Positions 1-6,713 of a stretch of 11,673 nucleotides of DNA are shown here, piece after piece; within the stretch, counting starts at the first letter, position 1; each line of letters begins with the position of its first letter. The notes beneath the pieces are model-generated. The model was not told where the DNA came from. It saw nothing but the letters and a program-made list of their open reading frames with translations, and did not search any database. The DNA is from an uncultured Collinsella sp. (GTDB taxonomy: Bacteria; Actinomycetota; Coriobacteriia; Coriobacteriales; Coriobacteriaceae): assembly GCA_900543615.1 (NCBI GenBank), contig UQSC01000056.1, forward strand, positions 1 to 11,673, given 5' to 3'. The position numbers were made by a program, and so were the translations under genes.

Positions 1-83
1 TCAATGCCGCCTCGTTTCAAGGCACCTTGCTCGCTCTGGCGGGTTTTCGCTGTCGGTGCCATAACATCGGCGTTGCCTTGGCC
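1..83. other. Edge region, no assignable gene
   Basis: No recognisable protein or RNA gene. Plus-strand frame 1 stays open from the window edge to a stop at 136-138, but its translation resembles no family I know and runs through the palindromic element, so I do not call it. Short inverted repeats are present (GGCACC 21-26 with GGTGCC 55-60; CAAGG 18-22 with CCTTG 25-29), but neither has a T-run. This may be the 3' flank of a gene outside the window. Confidence 0.5.
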
Positions 84-230
84 GTCAATAGTCATTGGGG
101 ACGTTCTTTATCTGCCGGCACTTGGGGACAGTCCCTAAGTGCCGGCAGATTGGGACGCTCCTTTGCAAGATGGCGCTGAAAACTGTTTCCGACGACTAGT
201 CGTTTAAGAACGTCCCCCAATGACTATGAC
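84..230. repeat. Nested palindromic element (REP/MITE-like) upstream of tgt
   Basis: A 147-bp element with two levels of symmetry. The outer arms 84-108 and 206-230 are inverted repeats of 25 bases that match apart from two single-base indels; each contains ATAGTCATTGGGG and GACGTTCTT. Inside lies a second near-perfect palindrome at 110-150. A 12-bp palindrome, ACGACTAGTCGT, sits at 192-203. There is no transposase gene and no obvious target-site duplication. The element ends about 50 bp before the tgt -10 box. A non-autonomous mobile element or REP-type repeat is the likeliest reading, inferred from architecture alone. Confidence 0.65.
110..150 (+). repeat. Inner 20-bp-arm hairpin, core GGGACAGTCCC
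   Basis: The left arm 110-129 pairs with 131-150. The only non-Watson-Crick position is G124 opposite T136, which is G-U in plus-strand RNA. The arms are separated by a single A, so the tip must open to a small loop within ACAGT. The sequence reads ATCTGCCGGCACTT, then the GGGGACAGTCCC centre, then the complement. No T-run follows, so this is not a standard intrinsic terminator. Confidence 0.75.
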
Positions 231-278
231 CTCTTTGCACCAGTTTCTGTCGAGTCGGTGCGGTTTGCTGGTTGCTCG

Positions 279-284
279 TATAAT
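279..284 (+). promoter_or_regulatory. Candidate -10 box for tgt (TATAAT)
   Basis: A perfect TATAAT lies 37 bp before the tgt start and predicts a transcript leader of about 30 nt. The region 17-18 bp upstream has no good -35 hexamer, and there is no TGn extension, so the assignment rests on the -10 match and its position. The leader is too short for a riboswitch. Confidence 0.55.
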
Positions 285-321
285 GGTCTGCGTATGAACC
301 GCAACCAAGGAGTTCCAGTTT

Positions 322-1461
<1,140 letters not shown>

Positions 1462-1610
1462 GAGCTGCGGGCGCCCTTGCGGGGCGCGAGCAACGGCAAA
1501 GGCCAAGCGGCGATTGGTTGCCGCGTTCGCTAGCACTATCTGCACGACCGCTGACCGATAGCTTGCAAGCGCTTGATGCATCGTGGGTACCATACCGAAT
1601 AGTTGATGTT

Positions 1611-1657
1611 CGGGCGGGTGTTTGACGCATGGCGTCGACCCCGCCCGTTTCTATTTT
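1611..1657 (+). terminator. Bipartite hairpin with T-rich tail in the leader of the LOG gene
   Basis: Arms CGGGCGGG (1611-1618) and CCCGCCCG (1640-1647) pair perfectly. The loop contains a second small hairpin, GACGC (1624-1628) with GCGTC (1632-1636). TTTCTATTTT follows immediately, which is the form of an intrinsic terminator. It lies 150 bp after the tgt stop but only 14 bp before the next gene's start codon. It could therefore end tgt transcripts or act as an attenuator of the downstream gene. Confidence 0.7.
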
Positions 1658-1671
1658 CGATAGGAGTACCC

Positions 1672-2430
1672 ATGATTAAGAATGAGAACGTCGAGGGCGA
1701 GCCCGCCTACGACGAGACGTACCGCCGCGGCCCCGTGGTCATGCGCGGCCCCATGATTCCTAAGGACAACACCTACGCCAACCTGCTGGCGCCCGAAGAT
1801 TCGACCGATTGGCTGCATGCCGACCCCTGGCGTGTGCTGCGCATTCAGGCCGAGTTTGTCGATGGCTTTGGCGCGCTTGCCGAGCTCGGGCCCGCGGTGA
1901 CCATCTTCGGGAGCGCCCGCACGCCCAAGGCCGATCCGCTCTACAAGGCGGCGCGCACGGTCGGCCGCAAGATCGCGCAGCGCGGCGTGGCGGTTATCAC
2001 CGGCGGCGGCCCCGGCATTATGGAGGCGGCCAACAGGGGGGCGGCGAGTGCCAACGGCAAGTCGGTCGGCTTGGGTATCGAGCTGCCGCACGAGCAGGGG
2101 CTCAACAAATACGTAAACCTCGGTATGGACTTCCGCTACTTCTTTGTGCGTAAGACCATGTTCGTTAAGTACAGCTCGGGTGCCATCGTGTTCCCCGGCG
2201 GTTTCGGCACGCTCGACGAGATGTTCGAGGTGCTCACGCTGGTGCAGACGCACAAGGTCAAGCGCATGCCGCTCGTACTGGTGGGCAGCGAGTACTGGCA
2301 AGGCCTGTTCGACTGGCTCAACGGCCCGGTGATGGATGCCGGCATGATTAGCCCGCTCGATCCGGAGCTGGTGCACATCACCGACGACCTTAACGAGGCC
2401 GTCGACATCGCCCTGAGCGGGCTGATGTAG
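1672..2430 (+). CDS. LOG-family (TIGR00730) nucleoside monophosphate phosphoribohydrolase
   Basis: LOG proteins cleave the N-glycosidic bond of AMP-like nucleotides, releasing a base and ribose 5-phosphate. They were named for cytokinin activation, but in most bacteria they probably serve nucleotide turnover. The 252-residue protein has FGSAR (79-83), the nucleotide-binding loop GGGPGIMEAAN (111-121), R160-K161, and the family signature PGGFGTLDE (175-183). About 70 residues precede the Rossmann core, ending in a WRVLRIQAEFVDGF helix typical of the longer actinobacterial members. I chose ATG 1672 because AGGAG (1662-1666) sits five bases upstream. The in-frame ATG at 1603 would add 23 residues encoded by the leader hairpin. 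True substrate unknown. Confidence 0.9.
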   Translation: MIKNENVEGEPAYDETYRRGPVVMRGPMIPKDNTYANLLAPEDSTDWLHADPWRVLRIQAEFVDGFGALAELGPAVTIFGSARTPKADPLYKAARTVGRKIAQRGVAVITGGGPGIMEAANRGAASANGKSVGLGIELPHEQGLNKYVNLGMDFRYFFVRKTMFVKYSSGAIVFPGGFGTLDEMFEVLTLVQTHKVKRMPLVLVGSEYWQGLFDWLNGPVMDAGMISPLDPELVHITDDLNEAVDIALSGLM

Positions 2431-2460
2431 ATCAATCGTGCCCACGCGACATGAATACGC

Positions 2461-2500
2461 ATGGCAATCTGATGTTATTTAACATCAGATTGCCATTTAT
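2461..2500 (+). terminator. Perfect 16-bp hairpin after the LOG gene, next to the toxin-antitoxin promoter
   Basis: ATGGCAATCTGATGTT (2461-2476) is exactly complementary to 2481-2496, around the loop ATTT. TTTAT follows, so it can end transcription from the LOG gene, whose stop is 31 bp upstream. The right arm also lies where the -35 region of the antitoxin promoter (-10 at 2507) should be, so as DNA it could be an operator. The two roles are compatible. Confidence 0.65.
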
Positions 2501-2506
2501 ATTGGG

Positions 2507-2512
2507 TATACT
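2507..2512 (+). promoter_or_regulatory. Candidate -10 box of the toxin-antitoxin operon (TATACT)
   Basis: TATACT matches the consensus at five of six positions and lies 31 bp before the antitoxin ATG. The expected -35 position (about 2484-2489) falls inside the right arm of the 16-bp palindrome and has no good match of its own. This arrangement suits autorepression by the antitoxin or the complex, which is usual for type II modules; here it is inference. Confidence 0.5.
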
Positions 2513-2543
2513 GGTGTAAAAGACGAGGGCGAGGAGGTCGCAA

Positions 2544-2843
2544 ATGTCTACAGCAACAGTTAAGCCTACGACGGTTCGAATCGAAGAGGGGCTCAAGGAA
2601 CAGGCGACTGAGTTCTTGGATTCGGTCGGCCTCAGCCTCAATTCCTATCTCAATCTTGCCGTTCGGCAGCTGGTAAATCAGCGAAAGATTCCTTTTGAGA
2701 TTGTAGGAAGGGCGGAGGTGCCCAACGAGGCGACGAGGCGTGCCATGGTGATCGCCGAGGCTCATGAGTTGGGGATTTTGCCGGACGATAGCCCGTCATT
2801 CAATAACGCTGATGAGCTTATGTCATTCCTCGATGAGGAATAG
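2544..2843 (+). CDS. RelB/DinJ-family type II antitoxin
   Basis: In type II modules the antitoxin protein wraps and blocks its toxin and usually represses its own promoter. This 99-residue protein starts with a short ribbon-like segment (TTVRIEEGLKEQATEFLDSVG, roughly residues 9-29), then the hallmark LSLNSYLNLAVRQLVNQRKIPFEI of RelB/DinJ antitoxins, a ribbon-helix-helix DNA-binding fold. The acidic C-terminal part (about 58-99) is the likely toxin-binding tail. GAGGAGG (2531-2537) lies six bases before the ATG. The stop is two bases before the toxin start, so the genes are co-transcribed and probably translationally coupled. Base composition is visibly less GC-rich than in neighbouring genes, as in acquired modules. 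Confidence 0.9.
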   Translation: MSTATVKPTTVRIEEGLKEQATEFLDSVGLSLNSYLNLAVRQLVNQRKIPFEIVGRAEVPNEATRRAMVIAEAHELGILPDDSPSFNNADELMSFLDEE

Positions 2844-2845
2844 CG

Positions 2846-3154
2846 ATGTTCGAGATTAAAGTCGAGGCTCAATTTAAGGTGGACTACAAACGAACGATGC
2901 GCATGCATCCGCAGCTAAAAAGTGAGTTTAAAGCGGCGGTTGCAGAGCTTGTGGCTCATGGGTCACTTCCGGCGGAGTATGGCGCCCACGAGCTCTCAAA
3001 CCCGGGCGGAAACTACAACGGCCACATCGATTTCCACCTATCCGATGGCTTGGTCGATGTGGTCGTTCTTTATCTTCCCCATAAGACTAACCCAATGATT
3101 AGGCTGGTGAGAATGGGCACTCATCAGGAGCTGTTTCAGGGTCCGCTGGGCTGA
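2846..3154 (+). CDS. YafQ-like (RelE superfamily) type II toxin, mRNA interferase
   Basis: Relatives are ribosome-dependent endoribonucleases that cut mRNA in the A site. The 102-residue protein has the expected size, a basic N-terminal half (YKRTMRMHPQLKSEFK) and the strongly conserved end RLVRMGTHQELF. Likely active-site residues by comparison with E. coli YafQ are H48, H64, D67, H93 and F97. The tryptophan that follows the Asp in YafQ is Gly (G68) here, and the spacing between His64 and Asp67 is one residue shorter, so this is a divergent member. Its GAGGAA ribosome site overlaps the end of the antitoxin gene. It is convergent with the degV gene beyond the 3168-3234 repeat. Confidence 0.87.
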   Translation: MFEIKVEAQFKVDYKRTMRMHPQLKSEFKAAVAELVAHGSLPAEYGAHELSNPGGNYNGHIDFHLSDGLVDVVVLYLPHKTNPMIRLVRMGTHQELFQGPLG

Positions 3155-3167
3155 TCGCCGATTTCCA

Positions 3168-3234
3168 AGTTGTGGTGGAATAGGGATTGATTGGCGGCTA
3201 ATAAGCCAAAAACAGTCCCTATTCCACCGCAACT
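3168..3234 (+). repeat. Palindromic repeat, copy A (GTTGYGGTGGAATAG arms)
   Basis: The 22-bp arms 3168-3189 and 3213-3234 pair throughout. The only two non-Watson-Crick positions (T3173 with G3229, T3187 with G3215) are U-G pairs in plus-strand RNA. The 23-nt interior holds a further small inverted repeat, TTGGC (3191-3195) with GCCAA (3205-3209). It sits between the convergent toxin and degV genes. There is no T-run on either side, so a terminator role is doubtful. Its arms share AGTTG-GGTGGAATAG with the element at 6441-6509. Confidence 0.8.
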
Positions 3235-3247
3235 GATGTGGGCGTCC

Positions 3248-4108
3248 CTAGTGAGTTGGCTGGTAGCGGGGGCAGTAGCTGATGGCGATGGCGTCGATGC
3301 CTACATGGGTGGCGATGGTGCAGCCGATGGGGCCGGTGCCGGCGTCTACATAGTCTTGGCCTGCGAGCGCTTGGCTGACGAGCTCTTGCTCCTCGGCGGC
3401 GCCGGTCGTGAGCACGCGCACGCTTGAACCCGGATGCTCAGCCAAAAACGCGAGGCAGTCGGCCATGGTGTTGACGACGATGCGCTTGGCGCCGCGGCCC
3501 TTCTTGATGGCCTTGATCTCGCCCGATTTCCACTCCGGCGAAACGGCCAGGCGAATGTTGAGCATCTGCGTGAGCTGGCCGGCGAGCTTGGGCGCGCGGC
3601 CGTTCTTAACGAGGTTCTCGAGCGTGCGGGGAATCAGCAGCAGGTGGGCGTCGGGCAGCGTCGCGCGGATCTGCGCCTCGGTCTCGTCCAGGATGCGGCC
3701 GTCCTCGCGCATGGCCAGCGCGTACTCCACCAGCAGGCCCTCGGCACCCGAGCCGGTGCGCGAGTCGATGCAGCGCACGTCGAGTTCGTGCGTTTCGGCC
3801 GTCAGGCTGGCGTTGGCATAGCAGGCGGACCACTCGCTGCACAGTGAGATAAAGATGGCGCTATCATGGCCGTCGGCGAGCACGCGGTCAAAGAGTGCCT
3901 TGAACTCGCCGGCGCTCGGCTGCGAGGTGTGCGGCAGTTGCTCGGAGCCGGCCATGCGCGCGACGTATTCCTCGGCGGTAATCTGCACCTGGTCGAGCAG
4001 GTCCTCGCCCTCGATAATCACATGCAGCGGAATCACGTAAATGCCGAGCTCTTGAGCGTGGGCGGGGGAGATGTCCGACGTGGAGTCGGTTATGATGGCA
4101 AAAGACAT
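3248..4108 (-). CDS. DegV family protein (FakB-type fatty-acid-binding protein)
   Basis: DegV proteins bind a long-chain fatty acid. Those studied (FakB) present it to the kinase FakA, which phosphorylates it for phospholipid synthesis. The 286-residue protein opens with the typical IITDSTSDI strand-turn (5-13). It has the carboxylate-binding TSQPS (61-65), RTLENLVKNGR (161-171) and a C-terminal TGPIGCTIATHVGIDAIAISY. The usual GAHTGPG near the end is altered to THVGID here. I chose ATG at 4108 because AAAGG lies seven bases upstream and the family begins this way; an in-frame ATG at 4165 would add 19 basic residues not expected of the family. No fakA is in the window. Confidence 0.93.
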   Translation of the reverse strand: MSFAIITDSTSDISPAHAQELGIYVIPLHVIIEGEDLLDQVQITAEEYVARMAGSEQLPHTSQPSAGEFKALFDRVLADGHDSAIFISLCSEWSACYANASLTAETHELDVRCIDSRTGSGAEGLLVEYALAMREDGRILDETEAQIRATLPDAHLLLIPRTLENLVKNGRAPKLAGQLTQMLNIRLAVSPEWKSGEIKAIKKGRGAKRIVVNTMADCLAFLAEHPGSSVRVLTTGAAEEQELVSQALAGQDYVDAGTGPIGCTIATHVGIDAIAISYCPRYQPTH

Positions 4109-4164
4109 AATTGCACCTTTCGTTGGGGCGCTTGCGCGCCGCCTTCTGAGAGCAAAGTGCGACA

Positions 4165-4170
4165 AGTATA
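4165..4170 (-). promoter_or_regulatory. Candidate -10 box for degV (TATACT on the minus strand)
   Basis: Read on the minus strand, 4170-4165 is TATACT, about 56 bp before the degV ATG. No convincing -35 lies 16-18 bp upstream. The dyad at 4195-4223 sits just upstream of where the polymerase would bind. Confidence 0.35.
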
Positions 4171-4194
4171 GTAGAGTCGTTCCACATTACTAGG

Positions 4195-4223
4195 TTCAAT
4201 TGTTGAATAGTCAACAGTTTGAA
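4195..4223. promoter_or_regulatory. Operator-like dyad between degV and the HAD gene
   Basis: TGTTGA (4201-4206) and TCAACA (4211-4216) form a perfect inverted repeat around ATAG. An outer pair, TTCAA (4195-4199) and TTGAA (4219-4223), extends it with one base of offset. The region is AT-rich and lies between divergent genes, 42 bp before the HAD start. It has no T-run and short arms, so a regulator-binding site is more likely than a hairpin. The regulator is unknown. Confidence 0.4.
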
Positions 4224-4264
4224 GTGTCGGTGTGGAAATCGTCAACTGGGGAAGAGGAATGCCG

Positions 4265-4927
4265 ATGGAGGCGTTGGAGATAGGCAAACGGCCGGTCGTG
4301 TTGTTCGATTTTGACGGCACGGTGGCAGATACGGGCCGGGCAGTGATGACCTCGACGCGCAAGACGCTGGCTGCGCGCGGGTTTTCGGAGGCGCAGATGG
4401 GTGATCTGCGCCGTATGATCGGGCCGCCCCTGTGGAAGAGCTTTCACGACTTTTACGGCTTTTCCCGCGAGGAGTCGCTTGTGGTGGCCGACGAGTACCG
4501 CGCCTTTTTTGATGAGCTGGGGCCGGAGGAGTACCCCGTGTTCGATGGGGTCCCCGAGCTGCTGGATGGGTTGGCCGCCCAGGGCAAGCGTATGGCCGTG
4601 GCGACGTCTCGCATGGAGGCGAAGTGCATCGATATGGTTCATGAGCTGGGGCTTTGCCAGTTCGAAGCTGTGGTTGGCATGAATCCGCCGCAGGGACGCG
4701 AGACCAAGGCCGATTCGGTTCGCGATGCCCTGGCGGCGCTCGGCGCGACGGCCGACGATGCCGTGATGATCGGCGATCGCTTTAACGATGTGGAGGGCGC
4801 GCACGCGATGGGCGTGCCGTGCATCGGCATCTATTCGGGCGCGGCAGCGCCGGGGGAGCACGAGGCCGCGGGCGCCGATGCGGTGGTGCACTCGGTGGCC
4901 GAGCTTGCTAAACTTTTCGCTATCTAA
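4265..4927 (+). CDS. HAD-superfamily phosphatase, phosphoglycolate phosphatase-like
   Basis: HAD phosphatases hydrolyse phosphate esters through a phospho-aspartate intermediate. Motif I is DFDGT, with nucleophile D15 and acid/base D17. Motif II is ATS (113-115), the conserved lysine is K148, and the acidic magnesium site is GDRFND (D171, D175). An alpha-helical cap lies between motifs I and II (about 22-95), with the IGPPLWKSF segment (52-60) seen in Gph/PpaX-type enzymes. The start is uncertain. ATG 4265 gives 220 residues with GAGGAA five bases upstream; ATG 4259 and GTG 4232 are in frame and would add 2 or 11 residues. The next gene begins 55 bp later on the same strand, so co-transcription is possible. 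The natural substrate cannot be read from sequence. Confidence 0.9.
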   Translation: MEALEIGKRPVVLFDFDGTVADTGRAVMTSTRKTLAARGFSEAQMGDLRRMIGPPLWKSFHDFYGFSREESLVVADEYRAFFDELGPEEYPVFDGVPELLDGLAAQGKRMAVATSRMEAKCIDMVHELGLCQFEAVVGMNPPQGRETKADSVRDALAALGATADDAVMIGDRFNDVEGAHAMGVPCIGIYSGAAAPGEHEAAGADAVVHSVAELAKLFAI

Positions 4928-4931
4928 TAGA

Positions 4932-4937
4932 CATAAT
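4932..4937 (+). promoter_or_regulatory. Possible internal -10 box before the dipeptidase gene (CATAAT)
   Basis: CATAAT matches the consensus at five of six positions, 45 bp before the dipeptidase ATG, in the short gap after the HAD gene. The only -35-like hexamer nearby, TTGCTA (4905-4910), is 21 bp away, which is too far to be good. It may allow separate expression of the dipeptidase, but the evidence is weak. Confidence 0.25.
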
Positions 4938-4982
4938 GTGAGGGGCGGGCGTACCCGTCGCTCATTGGTAAGGAGGTCGTTC

Positions 4983-6419
4983 ATGAATCAGGTGGAGCAG
5001 AGCGTTGCCGAGTATGTCGACGAGGTCTGGGAGGATGTCGTTGCCGATATCGAACAACTGGTGAGCTATCCGTCCGTGGCCGTTGCTGCCGATGCGGAGC
5101 CCGGTGCGCCGTTTGGCCGCCCGGTCCGTGACGCGCTCGATTGCGCGCTCGGCATTGCGCAAAAGCTCGGCTATCAGACGAGCGACGACGGGGGCTATGT
5201 GGGAATCGCCGATATCCCGGGTCGCGGCGACAAGCAGCTCGCGACTATCTGCCACGTGGACGTGGTTCCCGCTGGCCCCGGTTGGAACACCGACCCGTTT
5301 GCGATGGAGCGCCGCGAGGGCTGGCTGCTCGGTCGCGGCGTGATTGACGACAAGGGTCCGGCGGTGCTGTCGCTCTACGCCGGCGCTTATCTGCTCAAGC
5401 ACGGCATTACCCCGCGCTATGCTTTCCGCGCGCTGCTGGGCTGCGATGAGGAAGTGGGCATGTCCGACGTTCACCATTATCTGGAGAACCACGCAGACCC
5501 CGACTTTTTGTTTACGCCCGATGCCGAGTTCCCGGTCTGCAATGCCGAGAAGGGCCAGTTTGGGGCGACGTTCGTGAGCTCCAAGATCGACGGCGGGCGC
5601 ATCGTGTCGTGGAGCGGCGCCGAGGCGAGCAATGCCATTCCGTCGCAGTCCATCTGCGAGCTCGCGATTGCCGCCGATGAGCTGCCGGCGCCGGTCGAGA
5701 ACGCCGATCGCCTTGAGATCACGACACTCGATAACGGGCATGCGCAGATTTTTGCCCACGGCATTGGCGGTCATGCCTCGATGCCTGAGGGCACTATCAA
5801 CGCTGTCGGCCTGATCGTGGCGTATCTGCGCGAGGCCGAGGACGCGTTTGGCGCCCGTGACAAGCGCCTGTTGACGCCCGCCGAGCACGAGTTTGTCAAG
5901 TTTTTGGCCTTTGTGCATGCGGACGCCTATGGCCGCGGCCTGGGTATCGATGCGACGAGTCCGGCGTTTGGCCCGCTTACCTGCAACGCTGGCGTCATCC
6001 GCGTGGCGGATGGCCATATCGAGCAGGTCATCGACGTGCGCTTCCCCGACAGCACGAGTGCCGATACCATCCGCGAGCAGCTCGATCCGCTCGTGGGCCG
6101 TTTCGGCGTGACGTGCCAGCTGGGTCGCGCGAAGGTGCCGTTCTCGGTCTCTGCCGATGATCCGGCCGTGAAGGCGCTTATCGATACCTATAACGAGTTC
6201 ACCGGCAAGCATGCTGAACCCTTTGCCATGGGCGGCGGCACGTACGCGCGCAACTTTGCCCGCGCCGTCTCGTTTGGCCCCGAGGAGACCGGCCTGGAGC
6301 TGCCCTCGTGGGGCGGCCAGATGCACGGCCCCAACGAGTGCGCCAACGAGGAACAGCTCAAGCAGGCGCTCAAGATCTATATTGTTGCGATCCTCCGTTT
6401 GAATGAATTAGAGCTTTAA
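4983..6419 (+). CDS. pepV: M20A-family dinuclear zinc dipeptidase (PepV/Sapep-like)
   Basis: PepV-type enzymes split dipeptides inside the cell, finishing peptide use. The 478-residue length fits the family. Metal-site residues by comparison with lactobacillal PepV are H91 and D93 in CHVDVVP, D122 in GVIDDKGP, E156 and E157 (catalytic base and ligand) in GCDEEVG, D180 in TPDAEFP and H448 in MHGPNE. H264 in GGHAS, from the lid domain, matches the transition-state His. Domain order is catalytic (about 1-185), lid (about 186-385), catalytic (about 386-478). An unusually strong AAGGAGGT (4970-4977) lies five bases before the ATG and rules out longer in-frame starts inside the HAD gene. A hairpin with a T-run follows 21 bp after the stop. 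Confidence 0.94.
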   Translation: MNQVEQSVAEYVDEVWEDVVADIEQLVSYPSVAVAADAEPGAPFGRPVRDALDCALGIAQKLGYQTSDDGGYVGIADIPGRGDKQLATICHVDVVPAGPGWNTDPFAMERREGWLLGRGVIDDKGPAVLSLYAGAYLLKHGITPRYAFRALLGCDEEVGMSDVHHYLENHADPDFLFTPDAEFPVCNAEKGQFGATFVSSKIDGGRIVSWSGAEASNAIPSQSICELAIAADELPAPVENADRLEITTLDNGHAQIFAHGIGGHASMPEGTINAVGLIVAYLREAEDAFGARDKRLLTPAEHEFVKFLAFVHADAYGRGLGIDATSPAFGPLTCNAGVIRVADGHIEQVIDVRFPDSTSADTIREQLDPLVGRFGVTCQLGRAKVPFSVSADDPAVKALIDTYNEFTGKHAEPFAMGGGTYARNFARAVSFGPEETGLELPSWGGQMHGPNECANEEQLKQALKIYIVAILRLNELEL

Positions 6420-6440
6420 GGTCTCGCGGTTTCCCAATCT

Positions 6441-6516
6441 AAGTTGCGGTGGAATAGTTCCTAGAATGGGCCATTTGATGGCCAAGCAGGAACTATTTCA
6501 CCGCAACTTTGTTTTT
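6441..6516 (+). repeat. Palindromic repeat, copy B, doubling as terminator
   Basis: The 22-bp arms 6441-6462 and 6488-6509 pair throughout. The one non-Watson-Crick position, G6452 with T6498, is G-U in plus-strand RNA. The interior has its own hairpin, GGCCAT (6469-6474) with ATGGCC (6478-6483) around TTG. The T-rich TTTGTTTTT at 6508-6516 follows, so the element probably ends dipeptidase transcription. The arms share GTTG-GGTGGAATAG with copy A at 3168-3234; the inner parts differ. Confidence 0.8.
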
Positions 6517-6522
6517 ATTGGT

Positions 6523-6603
6523 GTAAAAGGCGGGTCATGCTTGGTGGCGGGTTTGTTATTCGTTTGTAAAGGCCGTGCTGCGCTTGCGGTAAAGGTCTAT
6601 CAA
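6523..6603 (+). promoter_or_regulatory. pst promoter region with three GTAAA(A)GG direct repeats
   Basis: GTAAAAGG at 6523-6530 and GTAAAGG at 6566-6572 and 6589-6595 are direct repeats spaced 43 and 23 bp apart, near whole turns of DNA. A possible -10, TATCAA (6598-6603), lies just after the last repeat, with no -35 consensus before it, as at activator-dependent promoters. Phosphate-starvation control by a PhoB/PhoP-type regulator would be expected for pst genes, but I do not know the Coriobacteriia Pho box and cannot confirm this as one. Confidence 0.35.
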
Positions 6604-6671
6604 TAGCCCGTAAGAAACCGCAGTTGGCGCTGGTGCTGCCCGGTCGGGGTCGTATCTTTCCAAACAGCAAA

Positions 6672-6688
6672 GCGGGCAGGGTGCCCGC
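6672..6688 (+). other. Small GC-rich hairpin in the pstS leader
   Basis: GCGGGCA (6672-6678) pairs perfectly with TGCCCGC (6682-6688) around GGG, 25 bp before the pstS ATG and 14 bp before its ribosome site. No T-run follows, so it is not a terminator. It could stabilise the mRNA 5' end or have no role. Confidence 0.45.
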
Positions 6689-6713
6689 GAGTCGCATGCA
6701 TGAAAGGAAGATT

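Noticed and set aside
231..321. preQ1 riboswitch in front of tgt
   Set aside because: The leader after the TATAAT box is only about 30 nt and shows no H-type pseudoknot pattern with an A-rich tail.
1462..1610. A tRNA or small RNA gene between tgt and the LOG gene
   Set aside because: Short stems are present (for example 1471-1476 with 1482-1487), but there is no cloverleaf, T-loop or anticodon pattern.
1603..1671. Longer start for the LOG protein at ATG 1603
   Set aside because: The extra residues would be encoded by the terminator-like hairpin and the ribosome site of ATG 1672; the short form has AGGAG at the right distance.
4962..6326. A 454-codon minus-strand open frame opposite the dipeptidase
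   Set aside because: Arg/Ala/His-rich translation without motifs; the plus-strand gene has all catalytic residues and a strong ribosome site.
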